A stretch of 38,011 nt of DNA from Bacteroidota bacterium (GCA_963169885.1 CAUJFR010000012.1:1-38011); one strand, 5' to 3'. Counted from the first letter of the stretch, positions 18,509 through 27,573 are shown. The notes: a model not told the origin generated them from the sequence alone. Translations and numbers: made by a program.

Positions 18509-19093
18509 TTACTGTATACCGTAGCCTTCCAGCAAGGCCTTATACTGGTCTCCATTTCTTCTCCGAAGACTTTCTTTACCGATCAGGTCCTGTATACGAA
18601 GCACTCCGTCAATAATCGCTTCAGGGCGGGGCGGACAACCGGGTACATATACATCCACCGGTACCACCTGATCGATTCCCTGCAGCACGCTGTAGGTATC
18701 GAAAATACCTCCGCTACTGGCACAGGCTCCCACGGCAATTACCCAGCGGGGTTCGGCCATCTGGAGATAAACCTGTTTTACGACAGGGCCCATTTTTTTG
18801 GCAATAGTACCCATCACCATCAGCAGATCACACTGGCGGGGCGAAAAGCCCACCCTTTCGGCGCCAAAACGACCCAGATCGTAGTGGGAACCCATGGTGG
18901 CCATAAATTCGATTCCACAGCAGGAGGTAGCAAAAGGCAGGGGCCAGATCGAGTTTTTCCGGGCCAGGCCAATGACATCATTCAGCTTGGTCGCAAAAAA
19001 ACCTTCGCCCTGGTGCCCATCGGGCAGGTTGGCAATACTGATATCCGCTTCCAGCGGCTTGTGAATGAGGTTGTATGATACCGGACGAGCCAT
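18509..19093 (-). CDS. nuoB: NADH-quinone oxidoreductase subunit B ([4Fe-4S] N2)
   Basis: 194 aa; ATSCCGIEFMAT, RQCDLLMVMGT, GACASSGGIFDTYSV, VYVPGCPPRPEAIIDGV. Confidence 0.97.
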   Translation of the reverse strand: MARPVSYNLIHKPLEADISIANLPDGHQGEGFFATKLNDVIGLARKNSIWPLPFATSCCGIEFMATMGSHYDLGRFGAERVGFSPRQCDLLMVMGTIAKKMGPVVKQVYLQMAEPRWVIAVGACASSGGIFDTYSVLQGIDQVVPVDVYVPGCPPRPEAIIDGVLRIQDLIGKESLRRRNGDQYKALLEGYGIQ

Positions 19094-19096
19094 ATT

Positions 19097-19194
19097 AAAA
19101 AATTGAAAGTCAAAAATAAAAAGTCAAAATAGTAACAACGCCGGAATCCGGATAGTTCTCTGTTTTGAATTTTGATTTTTACATTTTTACTTTA
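19097..19194. repeat. Heptamer inverted-repeat pair between nuoB and nuoA
   Basis: aaaaaattgaaagtcaaaaataaaaagtcaaaat ... tgttttgaattttgatttttacatttttacttt, about 22/30 complementary. Confidence 0.75.
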
Positions 19195-19590
19195 TTAATC
19201 CTCCCATTTCAGGGCACCTTTCTTAATAATATATATAAATCCGCACAGGAAGAATCCGACAAACATGGTCACAGCCCAGAAACCGGCCCATCCCAGTTCT
19301 TTGAAATTGACGGCATAAGGATAGAAAAAGATCACTTCCACGTCGAATAACACAAAGAGGATTGCAGTCAGGAAATACTTGATTGCCATAGGTTGGCGGG
19401 CATCTCCGTGGGACTCAATACCACTGGTGAAATTCTGTAATTTATCGGAAGTGACACGTTTGGGACCCAGCCAGTGGGTTACGGCCATAAGAAAGGCAAC
19501 TAATCCTACGGCAAATGCAATCTGTAGGGCTACCGGCAGATAACTCGCTGCATTTGCATTAGTTGAACCGGTTTGAAGCAGGTAAATCAT
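19195..19590 (-). CDS. nuoA: NADH-quinone oxidoreductase subunit A
   Basis: 131 aa; FTSGIESHGDARQPMAIKYFLTAILFVLFDVEVIFFYPYAV. Confidence 0.95.
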   Translation of the reverse strand: MIYLLQTGSTNANAASYLPVALQIAFAVGLVAFLMAVTHWLGPKRVTSDKLQNFTSGIESHGDARQPMAIKYFLTAILFVLFDVEVIFFYPYAVNFKELGWAGFWAVTMFVGFFLCGFIYIIKKGALKWED

Positions 19591-19609
19591 AAACTTTTTT
19601 ACTCCGCCG

Positions 19610-19617
19610 CAAAAATA
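19610..19617 (-). promoter_or_regulatory. Candidate Bacteroidetes -7 box (TATTTTTG) for the nuo operon
   Basis: Minus-strand TATTTTTG fits TAnnTTTG about 20 nt upstream of the nuoA ATG; -33 element not clear. Confidence 0.4.
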
Positions 19618-19673
19618 AGGCGGCTGTCTGAATTTACCTGAATTAAAAATCAGGCAGGCCCCTGATACAAAAG

Positions 19674-19703
19674 AAAAGCCCCCGCAAATGCGGGGGACTT
19701 TTG
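19674..19703 (-). terminator. Rho-independent terminator of the TPR gene
   Basis: GTCCCCCGCATTTGCGGGGGC hairpin followed by a T-rich tract on the minus strand, just after the TPR stop at 19724. Confidence 0.8.
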
Positions 19704-19723
19704 TAAAAGAAGAAAAACCGAGT

Positions 19724-21538
19724 TTATTTCTTTACTACCGGGGTTGCTGCTGTTTTAGCACCGGGTGGCGTTTTGACTGTTTTTGCGACCGGAGCCGTGC
19801 TTTTTCCAGGCTGGTTACTGGCCGGACGGGTATCCGGAGAAAGCGATTTCTTCAGGATCTCAATATTTTTCTGAATCACTTCATTTGTGGGGTCCAGGTT
19901 CAACATCCGTTGAAGATATTCTATGGCTTTTTCCTTATCCTTAGCAATATTCGCATGGTACTGAGCCAGATATCCGGCTACCCCGAGAATGCTGTTCTTA
20001 TTTTTGACGGTATCTTTTTCCAGTATTTGCAGGTATTTTTCTGCCCAGGGAACAGCCGCACCGTTTTCCATGGTGCTGTCAATAGCCCGGTGGATATTAT
20101 ATTCCATCATATAACCATACGTCTCGTCAGGGAATTTTTCTACAAACACATCAAAAACACTATCTGCCCGATGGTAATTCTTGGCCTGGTAATAAGCAAA
20201 TCCGGCATCAAAATAATCACGCTGACTGGGTGTTCCCTTAATCCGGATCATTTGCAGGCGGAGATCCCCTTCCCGCTCACGGCTTGCACTGTCCCCTTTT
20301 GCCTTGAATTTATCGGCTCCTGTTTTCAGGAAATCGACTTTCAGCGAGGCGGTGGTATCCAGTAATGCCCCTTGTAAATATGTATTAAAGACTTCATCCA
20401 TTGTACCACCTGTCTTATCCAGGATATCCGCTCTCAGCTGGTAATCATACAGCAGCAAGTCATCCGGATTTTTCTTGTTGAAGAAAGCGTCACTGTATTT
20501 TTTGGCTTCTGAAAATTCTGTTTTGGTAAAATAGGCATCAGCCAGCAACCGGTATACCTTTGGTTTAGTATTCTCACCCAGGGACTTCACCACCACTTCT
20601 CCTTTGCTGGTCGCACAATTATAATCTTTATTTGCCCAGCATAACATGGCATACAGGTATTCATCCTGAATGTCTTTCTCGGGCATTTTCGAATCGATAT
20701 ATTTCTTCAGCTGGGCTTCAGCGGAAGTATAATCAAGCCGGACAAAGTAATAGTAAAACAATTCGTAATACGCGGCAGTGAATTTGTCGTCATTTTTTGT
20801 AGCGGCTGTCAGGTATTGAAACACCAATTCCCAGTTTTTCTGAGACTCGAACAGTTTAGCCAGCCGCAGATTTGCCAGCGGGAAATTCGGATTGAATTCC
20901 AGGGCCTTTGTATAGTAACGGAAGGCTTCTCCTCCACCTTCGCCGGGACGGGCTTTACGAAGGGCATTACCCAGCCATACAGCAGTCTCCGGATTTTTTG
21001 CATTCTTGTTATCAATCGCATCTTTAAGTTTAGCGATCACGTATTCGTAATCCCCCGCCTTTGCATCTGCATTGGCCAGTCCCACAGCATTGAGAATGTC
21101 GATATTCTCCCCTTTCTTGGTCCTGGTCATTGTAAGTGCGGTTTCAAATTTCTGGCGGGCATCATTCGTCTTATTTTCCAATAAATCCACATGACCCAAT
21201 CCGACGGTAATCAGGGGTGCCCCGTTACTGGTCTGCATGGCTTTCTCATACAGCTGACGGGTTTTAGCGATCCGGGAAGACATGATCTCCTCACTTTGCA
21301 GAATGGACTGCCCCAACCAGTAGATGGCTTCAATATTGTTCGGATTTGAAGCAATCAGCTGATTAAAGCTATTAATCGCACTATTGTACCGTTCTGCAAA
21401 AAGATGATTTTTACCATCCTGCAGCGTCTGGGCGCTGAGACCTGCCGTAAATAATAAAGCAAGTGTCAGAATTGAGATTGTGGTTTTCTTCATTTTACTG
21501 TTCCCTTTTAAAAGTTGTAAATATAAATCATTTGTCAC
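19724..21538 (-). CDS. Secreted tetratricopeptide-repeat protein
   Basis: 604 aa; signal peptide MKKTTISILTLALLFTAGLSAQ (likely true start near 21493); several TPR-like helices (EAIYWLGQSILQSEE, AFRYYTKALEFNPNFPLANLRLAKLFE, KAIEYLQRMLNLDPTNEVIQKNIEILKK). Confidence 0.85.
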   Translation of the reverse strand: MTNDLYLQLLKGNSKMKKTTISILTLALLFTAGLSAQTLQDGKNHLFAERYNSAINSFNQLIASNPNNIEAIYWLGQSILQSEEIMSSRIAKTRQLYEKAMQTSNGAPLITVGLGHVDLLENKTNDARQKFETALTMTRTKKGENIDILNAVGLANADAKAGDYEYVIAKLKDAIDNKNAKNPETAVWLGNALRKARPGEGGGEAFRYYTKALEFNPNFPLANLRLAKLFESQKNWELVFQYLTAATKNDDKFTAAYYELFYYYFVRLDYTSAEAQLKKYIDSKMPEKDIQDEYLYAMLCWANKDYNCATSKGEVVVKSLGENTKPKVYRLLADAYFTKTEFSEAKKYSDAFFNKKNPDDLLLYDYQLRADILDKTGGTMDEVFNTYLQGALLDTTASLKVDFLKTGADKFKAKGDSASREREGDLRLQMIRIKGTPSQRDYFDAGFAYYQAKNYHRADSVFDVFVEKFPDETYGYMMEYNIHRAIDSTMENGAAVPWAEKYLQILEKDTVKNKNSILGVAGYLAQYHANIAKDKEKAIEYLQRMLNLDPTNEVIQKNIEILKKSLSPDTRPASNQPGKSTAPVAKTVKTPPGAKTAATPVVKK

Positions 21539-22515
21539 TCATTTAACTTTACCGGTCTTATCGAGAGAAATTTAAAGCTGGGTGCCAGGTAAGCTCTTTT
21601 AAAAATAAGCTGACCAATCTCCCCGCTCATAAAATTCGCAAAGCCTGTTCCCAATCCCCGGTGGTTCTCCTTCAGGATATAAACCAAATCCCGTACCATC
21701 GGATACCTTTTCAGGTAAATATTTGCCTGATACGCTTTCACATACGAATCAGGAATATCAGTAGCCTGCAGGTAAGCAACGCTGACTTTCTTCGAAAAAC
21801 TCAAATAACTGCTGTCTTCCCTGTTTCCGATCCAGCTCACCCCAATAAAACCCACCACTCCGGAATTCTCCGATACATAATCAATTACTTCCTCACTGCT
21901 TCTGGCTGCCATAGCCGCCGGGGTCAGTGAATCCCCTTTCAATATAGAATCGATGATAAAACGTACCGTACTGGTTGCTTTTACCCCGTCAAATACCGGA
22001 ATTAAATTTTTCTTAAATTTTCCGGTCAGTATGGCGCGGATGTCATTCATAGTCAAAAGTGTATCCGGTGAGCCCGGGGGCAGGACGACAGCTACTCCGT
22101 CACGGGCCACCACCATACTCCTGGCCTGTACTTTCAACGAATCTGCCACCACTTCTTTTTCATCCACCGAAGCTCTCCTGGTCACGATCACCATGCGAAC
22201 ACTGTCTGTCAGCAAATCCTTCAGGCAATCTGCTTCCGGTTTATATTCCACATTGATCTTAGTTCCCGGATGATTGGATTCATATACCTGTACCTGTTCA
22301 TCGATCACCGGTTTGAAGCTTTCATCCGCACTCACATAAATAGTTCCCCGGTCACTGGTGTCCGGCAAAGCTCTTTCCTGCTCCTCAAATGATTTACAGG
22401 AAAACAAACCCATGACAATAAAGAGTAAAAAAAAGGCTGCCTTATTCGCGATACACCGCATACCAGTACCATTCATCTGAAATAATTTTTCTTGTATCCC
22501 CTGTAAATCCGCCAT
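21535..22515 (-). CDS. PstS-like phosphate-type substrate-binding lipoprotein
   Basis: 326 aa; lipobox-like LLFIVMGLFSCKS, RGTIYVSADESFKPVIDEQVQVYESNHPGTKINVEY, SENSGVVGFIGVSWIGN. Confidence 0.8.
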   Translation of the reverse strand: MADLQGIQEKLFQMNGTGMRCIANKAAFFLLFIVMGLFSCKSFEEQERALPDTSDRGTIYVSADESFKPVIDEQVQVYESNHPGTKINVEYKPEADCLKDLLTDSVRMVIVTRRASVDEKEVVADSLKVQARSMVVARDGVAVVLPPGSPDTLLTMNDIRAILTGKFKKNLIPVFDGVKATSTVRFIIDSILKGDSLTPAAMAARSSEEVIDYVSENSGVVGFIGVSWIGNREDSSYLSFSKKVSVAYLQATDIPDSYVKAYQANIYLKRYPMVRDLVYILKENHRGLGTGFANFMSGEIGQLIFKRAYLAPSFKFLSIRPVKLNE

Positions 22516-22781
22516 AACCCATAGACTATAGAAAGGCCTCCGAATATTTTTTCAAGTGTATCCGGTTTTCCCATTTTAATATTAACCGGATGATTGACAC
22601 CTAAGTACATCCTGAAAATAAAGACCAGGCCCATCAGCAGGATCAGTCCTCCCATTCCATAATCCATCAGGGACTTCATTCCGGCTACCTGTTTTCTTTT
22701 ACGTCTTTCGTATTCTTCCAACATGGAATCACATTTATTAATCCCTGCCTTAACCATTTTTGCCATTAGAAAACCAGGCAA
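22473..22781 (-). CDS. Small membrane protein of unknown function
   Basis: 102 aa, two hydrophobic segments (GMGGLILLMGLVFIFRMYL; IFGGLSIVYGLWRIY); overlaps the start of the PstS-like ORF, lies between tonB and pstS-like genes. Confidence 0.65.
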   Translation of the reverse strand: MPGFLMAKMVKAGINKCDSMLEEYERRKRKQVAGMKSLMDYGMGGLILLMGLVFIFRMYLGVNHPVNIKMGKPDTLEKIFGGLSIVYGLWRIYRGYKKNYFR

Positions 22782-22812
22782 CTCCAGGGTGGAGCAAATT
22801 AGATAAATTTTG

Positions 22813-23658
22813 TTACTCTGAACCCATAAAAGTTACGGGCAATATATAGCTTACCGGCACATTTGTTCCATTTTGCAGGGCCGGAATCCATTTGGGCATC
22901 CTGCGGCATACCCTAACTACTTCATCATCAAAATCATCACCCGCTGTGGACAGTATTTCGAGGCTGCTGACAGATCCGTCCTTTTCAACCCTGAACCGTA
23001 CCCGAACGGTTTTCATCTCACCTTCTTCCAGGTTGCCCGGTGATACCAGGTTACGGGCCAGAAACTTCCGGAGTGCGGCTGCTCCACCTGGAAATTCAGG
23101 TGCTTTTTCGATAGCAGAGAAATCCGGAGCGGCGGGTGCTGACAATCCTGTCCCATTACCATCAGCCACAGTTTCAGGCTCAGGTCCGACAGTTCCATCC
23201 GCCTTTTCTCCTTTCTGATCTTTGTCCCCTATGTTTTTCCCGGCTATATCTTCCACCGCTACCATCTCGTCTTTCACTTCCTTTTCAATTTTTATATTAC
23301 TGATATATTTTACGGTTGCGGTATGCTGCACCTGTTTTTGCGGACGGGCTTCGTTTGGTTTTAGCGTTTCCACCGGTTTTTCAATTGGTATTTCAATCGT
23401 GCGGACAAGCAATCCCTCTCCCCGAACAACCACCGGCATCTCCTCAGCCGTATTATCCCTGTTTATAAAAAAAAGAGTACCCAACAGTAGTACAGACATT
23501 CCGGCTCCCAATGCGGCCAGCATCCGGTTGGCATACCCGTTCCGTAAATCATAGGCTCCATAACTCTTATTACGGTTTTCAAAGACGATATCGTCAAAAC
23601 TCAGTGATGGGGTGTTGTTCTCTTTCATAATTGCTGCTTTGACAGTAAGATGCAGCAA
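22813..23658 (-). CDS. tonB: TonB-family protein (second copy)
   Basis: LSFDDIVFENRNKSYGAYDLRNGYANRM N-terminus, one TM, C-terminal TonB domain (FPGGAAALRKFLARNL..VRVRFRVEKDGSVSSLEIL..WIPALQNGTNVPVSY); true start probably MKENNTPSLSF. Confidence 0.9.
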   Translation of the reverse strand: MLHLTVKAAIMKENNTPSLSFDDIVFENRNKSYGAYDLRNGYANRMLAALGAGMSVLLLGTLFFINRDNTAEEMPVVVRGEGLLVRTIEIPIEKPVETLKPNEARPQKQVQHTATVKYISNIKIEKEVKDEMVAVEDIAGKNIGDKDQKGEKADGTVGPEPETVADGNGTGLSAPAAPDFSAIEKAPEFPGGAAALRKFLARNLVSPGNLEEGEMKTVRVRFRVEKDGSVSSLEILSTAGDDFDDEVVRVCRRMPKWIPALQNGTNVPVSYILPVTFMGSE

Positions 23659-23760
23659 TTACATAAATCCACACGGATTACCGGTCTTAGCAAAAACCTT
23701 AACAATCCATTCAATGTGTATTATTCGGATGCAAATCATGTATAGCTCCCTCCGGCTGTT

Positions 23761-23768
23761 TATATTTG
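23761..23768 (+). promoter_or_regulatory. Candidate -7 box TATATTTG
   Basis: Exact TAnnTTTG match 4 nt before the ATG at 23773. Confidence 0.45.
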
Positions 23769-23772
23769 CAGC

Positions 23773-24237
23773 ATGAAGATTCTGATGGTCTGCCTGGGGA
23801 ATATCTGCCGCAGTCCGCTGGCAGAAGGAATTCTGCAGGACAAGGCCTTTAAAGCAGGCTTAAACTGGAGTGTGGAAAGTGCCGGTACCAATGGCTATCA
23901 TACCGGCGAAGCTCCGCATCCATTATCACAGAAAGTAGCCCGGATCAATGGGATCGATATCAGCCAGCAGCGGTCGCGGCGGTTCCGGGCGGAGGACTTC
24001 CAGGTTTATGACAAAATCTATGCGCTTGCCGGAGATGTGATGGAAGAAATCAAATTCATCGCCCGTAAATCGTTCGATCCGTTAAAGGCCGATCTGCTGA
24101 TGAATGAACTGCATCCGGGAAAAAACAAAGAGGTGCCGGATCCCTGGTACGGACCAGAACCGGGCTATCATGAAGTATACCGGATGATCGAGGAAGTATG
24201 TGAGGAGATTGTACGGAAATACGGAACAAAAATATAA
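23773..24237 (+). CDS. Low-molecular-weight protein tyrosine phosphatase
   Basis: 154 aa; MVCLGNICRSPLAEGIL (CX5R loop), VPDPWYGPEPGYHEVYRMIEEVCEEI (DPWY). Confidence 0.95.
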   Translation: MKILMVCLGNICRSPLAEGILQDKAFKAGLNWSVESAGTNGYHTGEAPHPLSQKVARINGIDISQQRSRRFRAEDFQVYDKIYALAGDVMEEIKFIARKSFDPLKADLLMNELHPGKNKEVPDPWYGPEPGYHEVYRMIEEVCEEIVRKYGTKI

Positions 24238-24258
24238 TGCAGCATTTTCCCTTGAACA

Positions 24259-24300
24259 CAATATTCAATACTCAATATTCAATTTTCATTACGCAATAAA
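24259..24300. repeat. Degenerate heptamer tract (CAATATT-like, 6 units)
   Basis: caatatt caatact caatatt caatttt cattacg caataaa, ending at the hisS ATG. Confidence 0.8.
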
Positions 24301-25689
24301 ATGGCGAAAGCAAGCATACCCCAGGGAACACGTGATTTCGGACCGGATGTGGTACGGAAGCGGATGTATATCCTGGACACGATCCGATCGGTTTTTGAAT
24401 TATACGGTTTTCAGCCGCTGGAAACACCGGCCATGGAAAACCTGGATACCCTGATGGGGAAATACGGGGAAGAAGGCGATAAACTGATTTTTAAAATCCT
24501 TAATAACGGTCTCGATAATCCGGAAAAGGAAACCCAGGTCCGGGAGGATTTTGAAAAAGTATTACAGGGGAAAAATAATAAAGGCATTACCGAGCGGGCG
24601 TTGAAATATGACCTGACGATTCCATTTGCCCGGTATGTGGCCATGAATCATGCGCAGCTGGTTTTTCCTTTTAAACGTTACCAGGTACAGCCGGTATGGC
24701 GGGCCGATCGTCCGCAAAAAGGCCGCTACCGCGAATTTTACCAATGTGATGCCGATGTGGTAGGCAGTCAGTCCCTGCTGAACGAAGTGGAACTGGCGTC
24801 CATTTACCATCAAGTATTTACCAAACTTGGATTAACCGGATATGAACTTCGGATCAACAGCCGCAAAGTACTGGCCGCATTGGCTGAAACCTGCGGAGGT
24901 GCGGATAAAATGACCGATATCACCGTAGCTATTGATAAACTCGATAAGATCGGTATTGATAAGGTAAAAGAAGAATTAGCCACCCGCGGTTTAACCGACG
25001 ACCAGATCAATATCATTGAAAAATATTTAAACATTACCGGAACAAATGATGAAATCATTGCCGGACTATCGCAGCTGATCGGAGGAAACCTCAATGGACA
25101 AAAAGGAATTGAGGAGCTTCAACTATTGACAAATGCGTTTAAAGATGCTGACTCCCGACTCCCGACTCCCGACTCCCGACTATTTGTAGATCCAACACTT
25201 GCCCGCGGCCTCAACTACTATACCGGCATCATCTTCGAAGCCAAGGCCCCTGCCACTGTAAAAATGGGCAGTATAGGCGGCGGCGGACGTTATGATGACC
25301 TGACCGGTTTATTTGGTGTACCCAATATACCTGGTGTAGGTGTTTCTTTCGGTGTAGACCGTATTTATGATGTGCTGGAAGAACTGAAACTGTTCCCGGC
25401 AGATGTACATGTCGGAACACAAGTGCTGTTTTTCAATCTCGGTGAAGCAGAAAGTAAAAAAGCCTTTGAACTGCTGCAACAACTCCGCGGTCAGGGTATC
25501 CGTGGGGAACTCTATCACGAGTCATCCAAATTTGATAAACAATTCAAATACGCAGAGAAAAAGAATATTCCTTATATCGTTATCCTCGGCGAAAAAGAAC
25601 TGGCCAGCAACAGTTGTAACCTGAAAGAACTGGCCACCGGGGTGCAACAAACCCTTTCTTTCACTGATTTACTGAACTACAAATTCTGA
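24301..25689 (+). CDS. hisS: Histidine-tRNA ligase
   Basis: 462 aa; IPQGTRDFGPDVVRKRMYILDTIRSVFELYGFQPLETPAMENLDTL, QPVWRADRPQKGRYREFYQCDADVVG, LARGLNYYTGIIFEA. Confidence 0.97.
   Translation: MAKASIPQGTRDFGPDVVRKRMYILDTIRSVFELYGFQPLETPAMENLDTLMGKYGEEGDKLIFKILNNGLDNPEKETQVREDFEKVLQGKNNKGITERALKYDLTIPFARYVAMNHAQLVFPFKRYQVQPVWRADRPQKGRYREFYQCDADVVGSQSLLNEVELASIYHQVFTKLGLTGYELRINSRKVLAALAETCGGADKMTDITVAIDKLDKIGIDKVKEELATRGLTDDQINIIEKYLNITGTNDEIIAGLSQLIGGNLNGQKGIEELQLLTNAFKDADSRLPTPDSRLFVDPTLARGLNYYTGIIFEAKAPATVKMGSIGGGGRYDDLTGLFGVPNIPGVGVSFGVDRIYDVLEELKLFPADVHVGTQVLFFNLGEAESKKAFELLQQLRGQGIRGELYHESSKFDKQFKYAEKKNIPYIVILGEKELASNSCNLKELATGVQQTLSFTDLLNYKF
25150..25181. repeat. Perfect heptamer tract GACTCCC x4 + GACT within hisS
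   Basis: gactccc gactccc gactccc gactccc gact; encodes DSRLPTPDSRL in frame. Confidence 0.95.
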
Positions 25690-25691
25690 TT

Positions 25692-27494
25692 ATGAAAATC
25701 AAACACCTTATCCTCATTGCGCTGGTGCTGATCAGCAGCCAGCTGAGTTTTGCACAAGACAATCTGCTTTACAAGTACATTCAGCCCGGCAGCCGTATGG
25801 TGATGCGGTTTAACCTGATAAAAATCGCCTCCAAAGTTCCCGGCGAAACTTTCCGTGCGAGTTCGCTTTACCAGGATATGATGAAAAATGACAATGGAGA
25901 GATCAAAAATTTCCTGTCAGATCCTTCCGGAACAGGCATTGATTTTTCGACGGACTTTATCCTGACGGTCATTACGGGTGAAGATGGAGAAAGTACATCA
26001 CCACTGCTGATCGCCCGCCTTGGTGATTCCGGAAAATTTACTGCCCTGATGGAAAAAATGAATAAGGGCGAAGTCAGCCGGATCCAGGTATTTGGCAGCA
26101 ACCGGCTGCTATTGCCCAAATCATTTGGCCCTGCCATTGCCTGGAACGATGAAGTAATGATCGTAACCGGGATCAGTAATGGCAAAAAAGAATTGAATGC
26201 TGTTTTTATTGATACATCAGATACCCGTGATATGGACGTCCGGATGAATGAAGTGGCCGAACGCCTGAATAATGAACTGAAGGAAAAATGTTTTGCAGCA
26301 CTTACGCCCAATACAAACAATGCGTTTGTGAACAGCCCGGTATTCAGCAAACTGATGAATGAAAGCGGCGATATCCGGATCTGGAACAGCGGAGTTAAAC
26401 CGGCAACTACCAAAGATATCCAACAACTTCCTCCATTTGTGACCCGGTTTTTGTCAACCCTGCAAGCTGCGCAGGGAACTGAAAGCACCAGTATTGTCAA
26501 TTTTGAAAATGGTAAAATAGCGGGGGCTATACGCAATTATATAAGTCCGGAAATGGGTGCCATCTACCAAAAATATCCGCAGGAGCCACTACCCACTCAA
26601 CTGGTCAGCCGGTTGCCACAGGGAAAAATCCTGATGCTGATGATGAGTGCTTTCAATAAGGATATGTCAGGTGAGATCAGCAAGCAAAACGGGATGGCCG
26701 GGTTTATAGACAGCCTGAAACAATACCTGAAAGTTGATCTTAGTCTGTTTCAGAAAGGATTTCAAAACAAAGCGATGATGGCCATTATGGAAATGCCGGC
26801 GAAGGAAGATGATAACGGGGAGAAGAAAAAAATCCTGGAAAACCTGGGATTATTTATTGTGATCCCTGTAGCTGATAAAGCTGCTGTTGCCCAACTGAAA
26901 GCATTGGCCGATCGTAAAATGGATTCATTGGCAGCTACAGAAAAAGGAGAAAAGATCATGAGCGTCTTCCGTCCTGCAATTATGTATAATGACAGTCTTT
27001 GTGTAATTGCCCACTCTGCTGCCATGGCCGAAGCTTATCTCAACCATTCCGGTAATGCCCCCCTGCCGGCCTGGTTACCGTCCAATCAAAAAGGAAATAT
27101 GTGGATGAGCCTTGGCTTCAGGGATATCATGACGATGGTTTTTAGTATGGCTGGAAAGCCGGGGAAATCTAAAAACAACCAGACGATGGAGATGCTGGAG
27201 ATGTTTGATCAGCTGGTCATTACCGGAGGTGACTATGCCGAAGGAAGTATGAATAGCCAGATGGAGTTCCGCTTTAGCAACCCCGATAAAAATGTGCTGG
27301 AACAACTATTTGAAATGGCCAATCGTGCCAGTATGCAAAAGGCAAAAGCGAAAAAAGAAATGGCTGACACGCCTGAAATTATGCAGGATGATGTTGTAAC
27401 TGATGCGCCGAAAGAAGCCCCGCCAGCACCTAAAAAAGCACCCGTTAAAAAACCAGTCAGCAAATCAAAAACGCCCGCTAAGACAAAAGGGTAA
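25692..27494 (+). CDS. Secreted DUF4836-type protein
   Basis: 600 aa; signal peptide MKIKHLILIALVLISSQLSFAQ, LLYKYIQPGSRMVMRFNLIKIASKV; Lys/Pro/Ala-rich tail; family assigned from memory. Confidence 0.7.
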   Translation: MKIKHLILIALVLISSQLSFAQDNLLYKYIQPGSRMVMRFNLIKIASKVPGETFRASSLYQDMMKNDNGEIKNFLSDPSGTGIDFSTDFILTVITGEDGESTSPLLIARLGDSGKFTALMEKMNKGEVSRIQVFGSNRLLLPKSFGPAIAWNDEVMIVTGISNGKKELNAVFIDTSDTRDMDVRMNEVAERLNNELKEKCFAALTPNTNNAFVNSPVFSKLMNESGDIRIWNSGVKPATTKDIQQLPPFVTRFLSTLQAAQGTESTSIVNFENGKIAGAIRNYISPEMGAIYQKYPQEPLPTQLVSRLPQGKILMLMMSAFNKDMSGEISKQNGMAGFIDSLKQYLKVDLSLFQKGFQNKAMMAIMEMPAKEDDNGEKKKILENLGLFIVIPVADKAAVAQLKALADRKMDSLAATEKGEKIMSVFRPAIMYNDSLCVIAHSAAMAEAYLNHSGNAPLPAWLPSNQKGNMWMSLGFRDIMTMVFSMAGKPGKSKNNQTMEMLEMFDQLVITGGDYAEGSMNSQMEFRFSNPDKNVLEQLFEMANRASMQKAKAKKEMADTPEIMQDDVVTDAPKEAPPAPKKAPVKKPVSKSKTPAKTKG

Positions 27495-27512
27495 TAACAA
27501 TTTTCTATAAAC

Positions 27513-27547
27513 AAAAGCCCGTCAGTATTGATACTGACGGGCTTTTT
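27513..27547. terminator. Bidirectional rho-independent terminator between convergent genes
   Basis: aaaagcccgtcagtat tg atactgacgggctttttt, perfect stem with A/T tracts on both sides. Confidence 0.93.
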
Positions 27548-27573
27548 TACTTTTGACTTTTTAATTTTCACTT
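27543..27573. repeat. Solo AAAAGTC-type heptamer repeat arm
   Basis: ttttttacttttgactttttaattttcactt; near-identical to the arm at 15233..15264; abuts the stop of the 27572..27946 gene. Confidence 0.85.

Noticed and set aside
4201-19078. Many plus-strand ORFs of 60-200 aa across the nuo operon
   Set aside because: They lie opposite confidently identified nuo genes, lack recognisable domains or initiation signals and are expected shadow ORFs.
25150-25181. CRISPR-like array
   Set aside because: Units are 7 bp with no spacers, and no cas genes are present; it is a tandem heptamer tract.
25868-26536. 222-aa minus-strand ORF opposite the DUF4836-type gene
   Set aside because: Ser/Ile-rich shadow ORF with no family resemblance; the plus-strand gene has a signal peptide and full-length frame.
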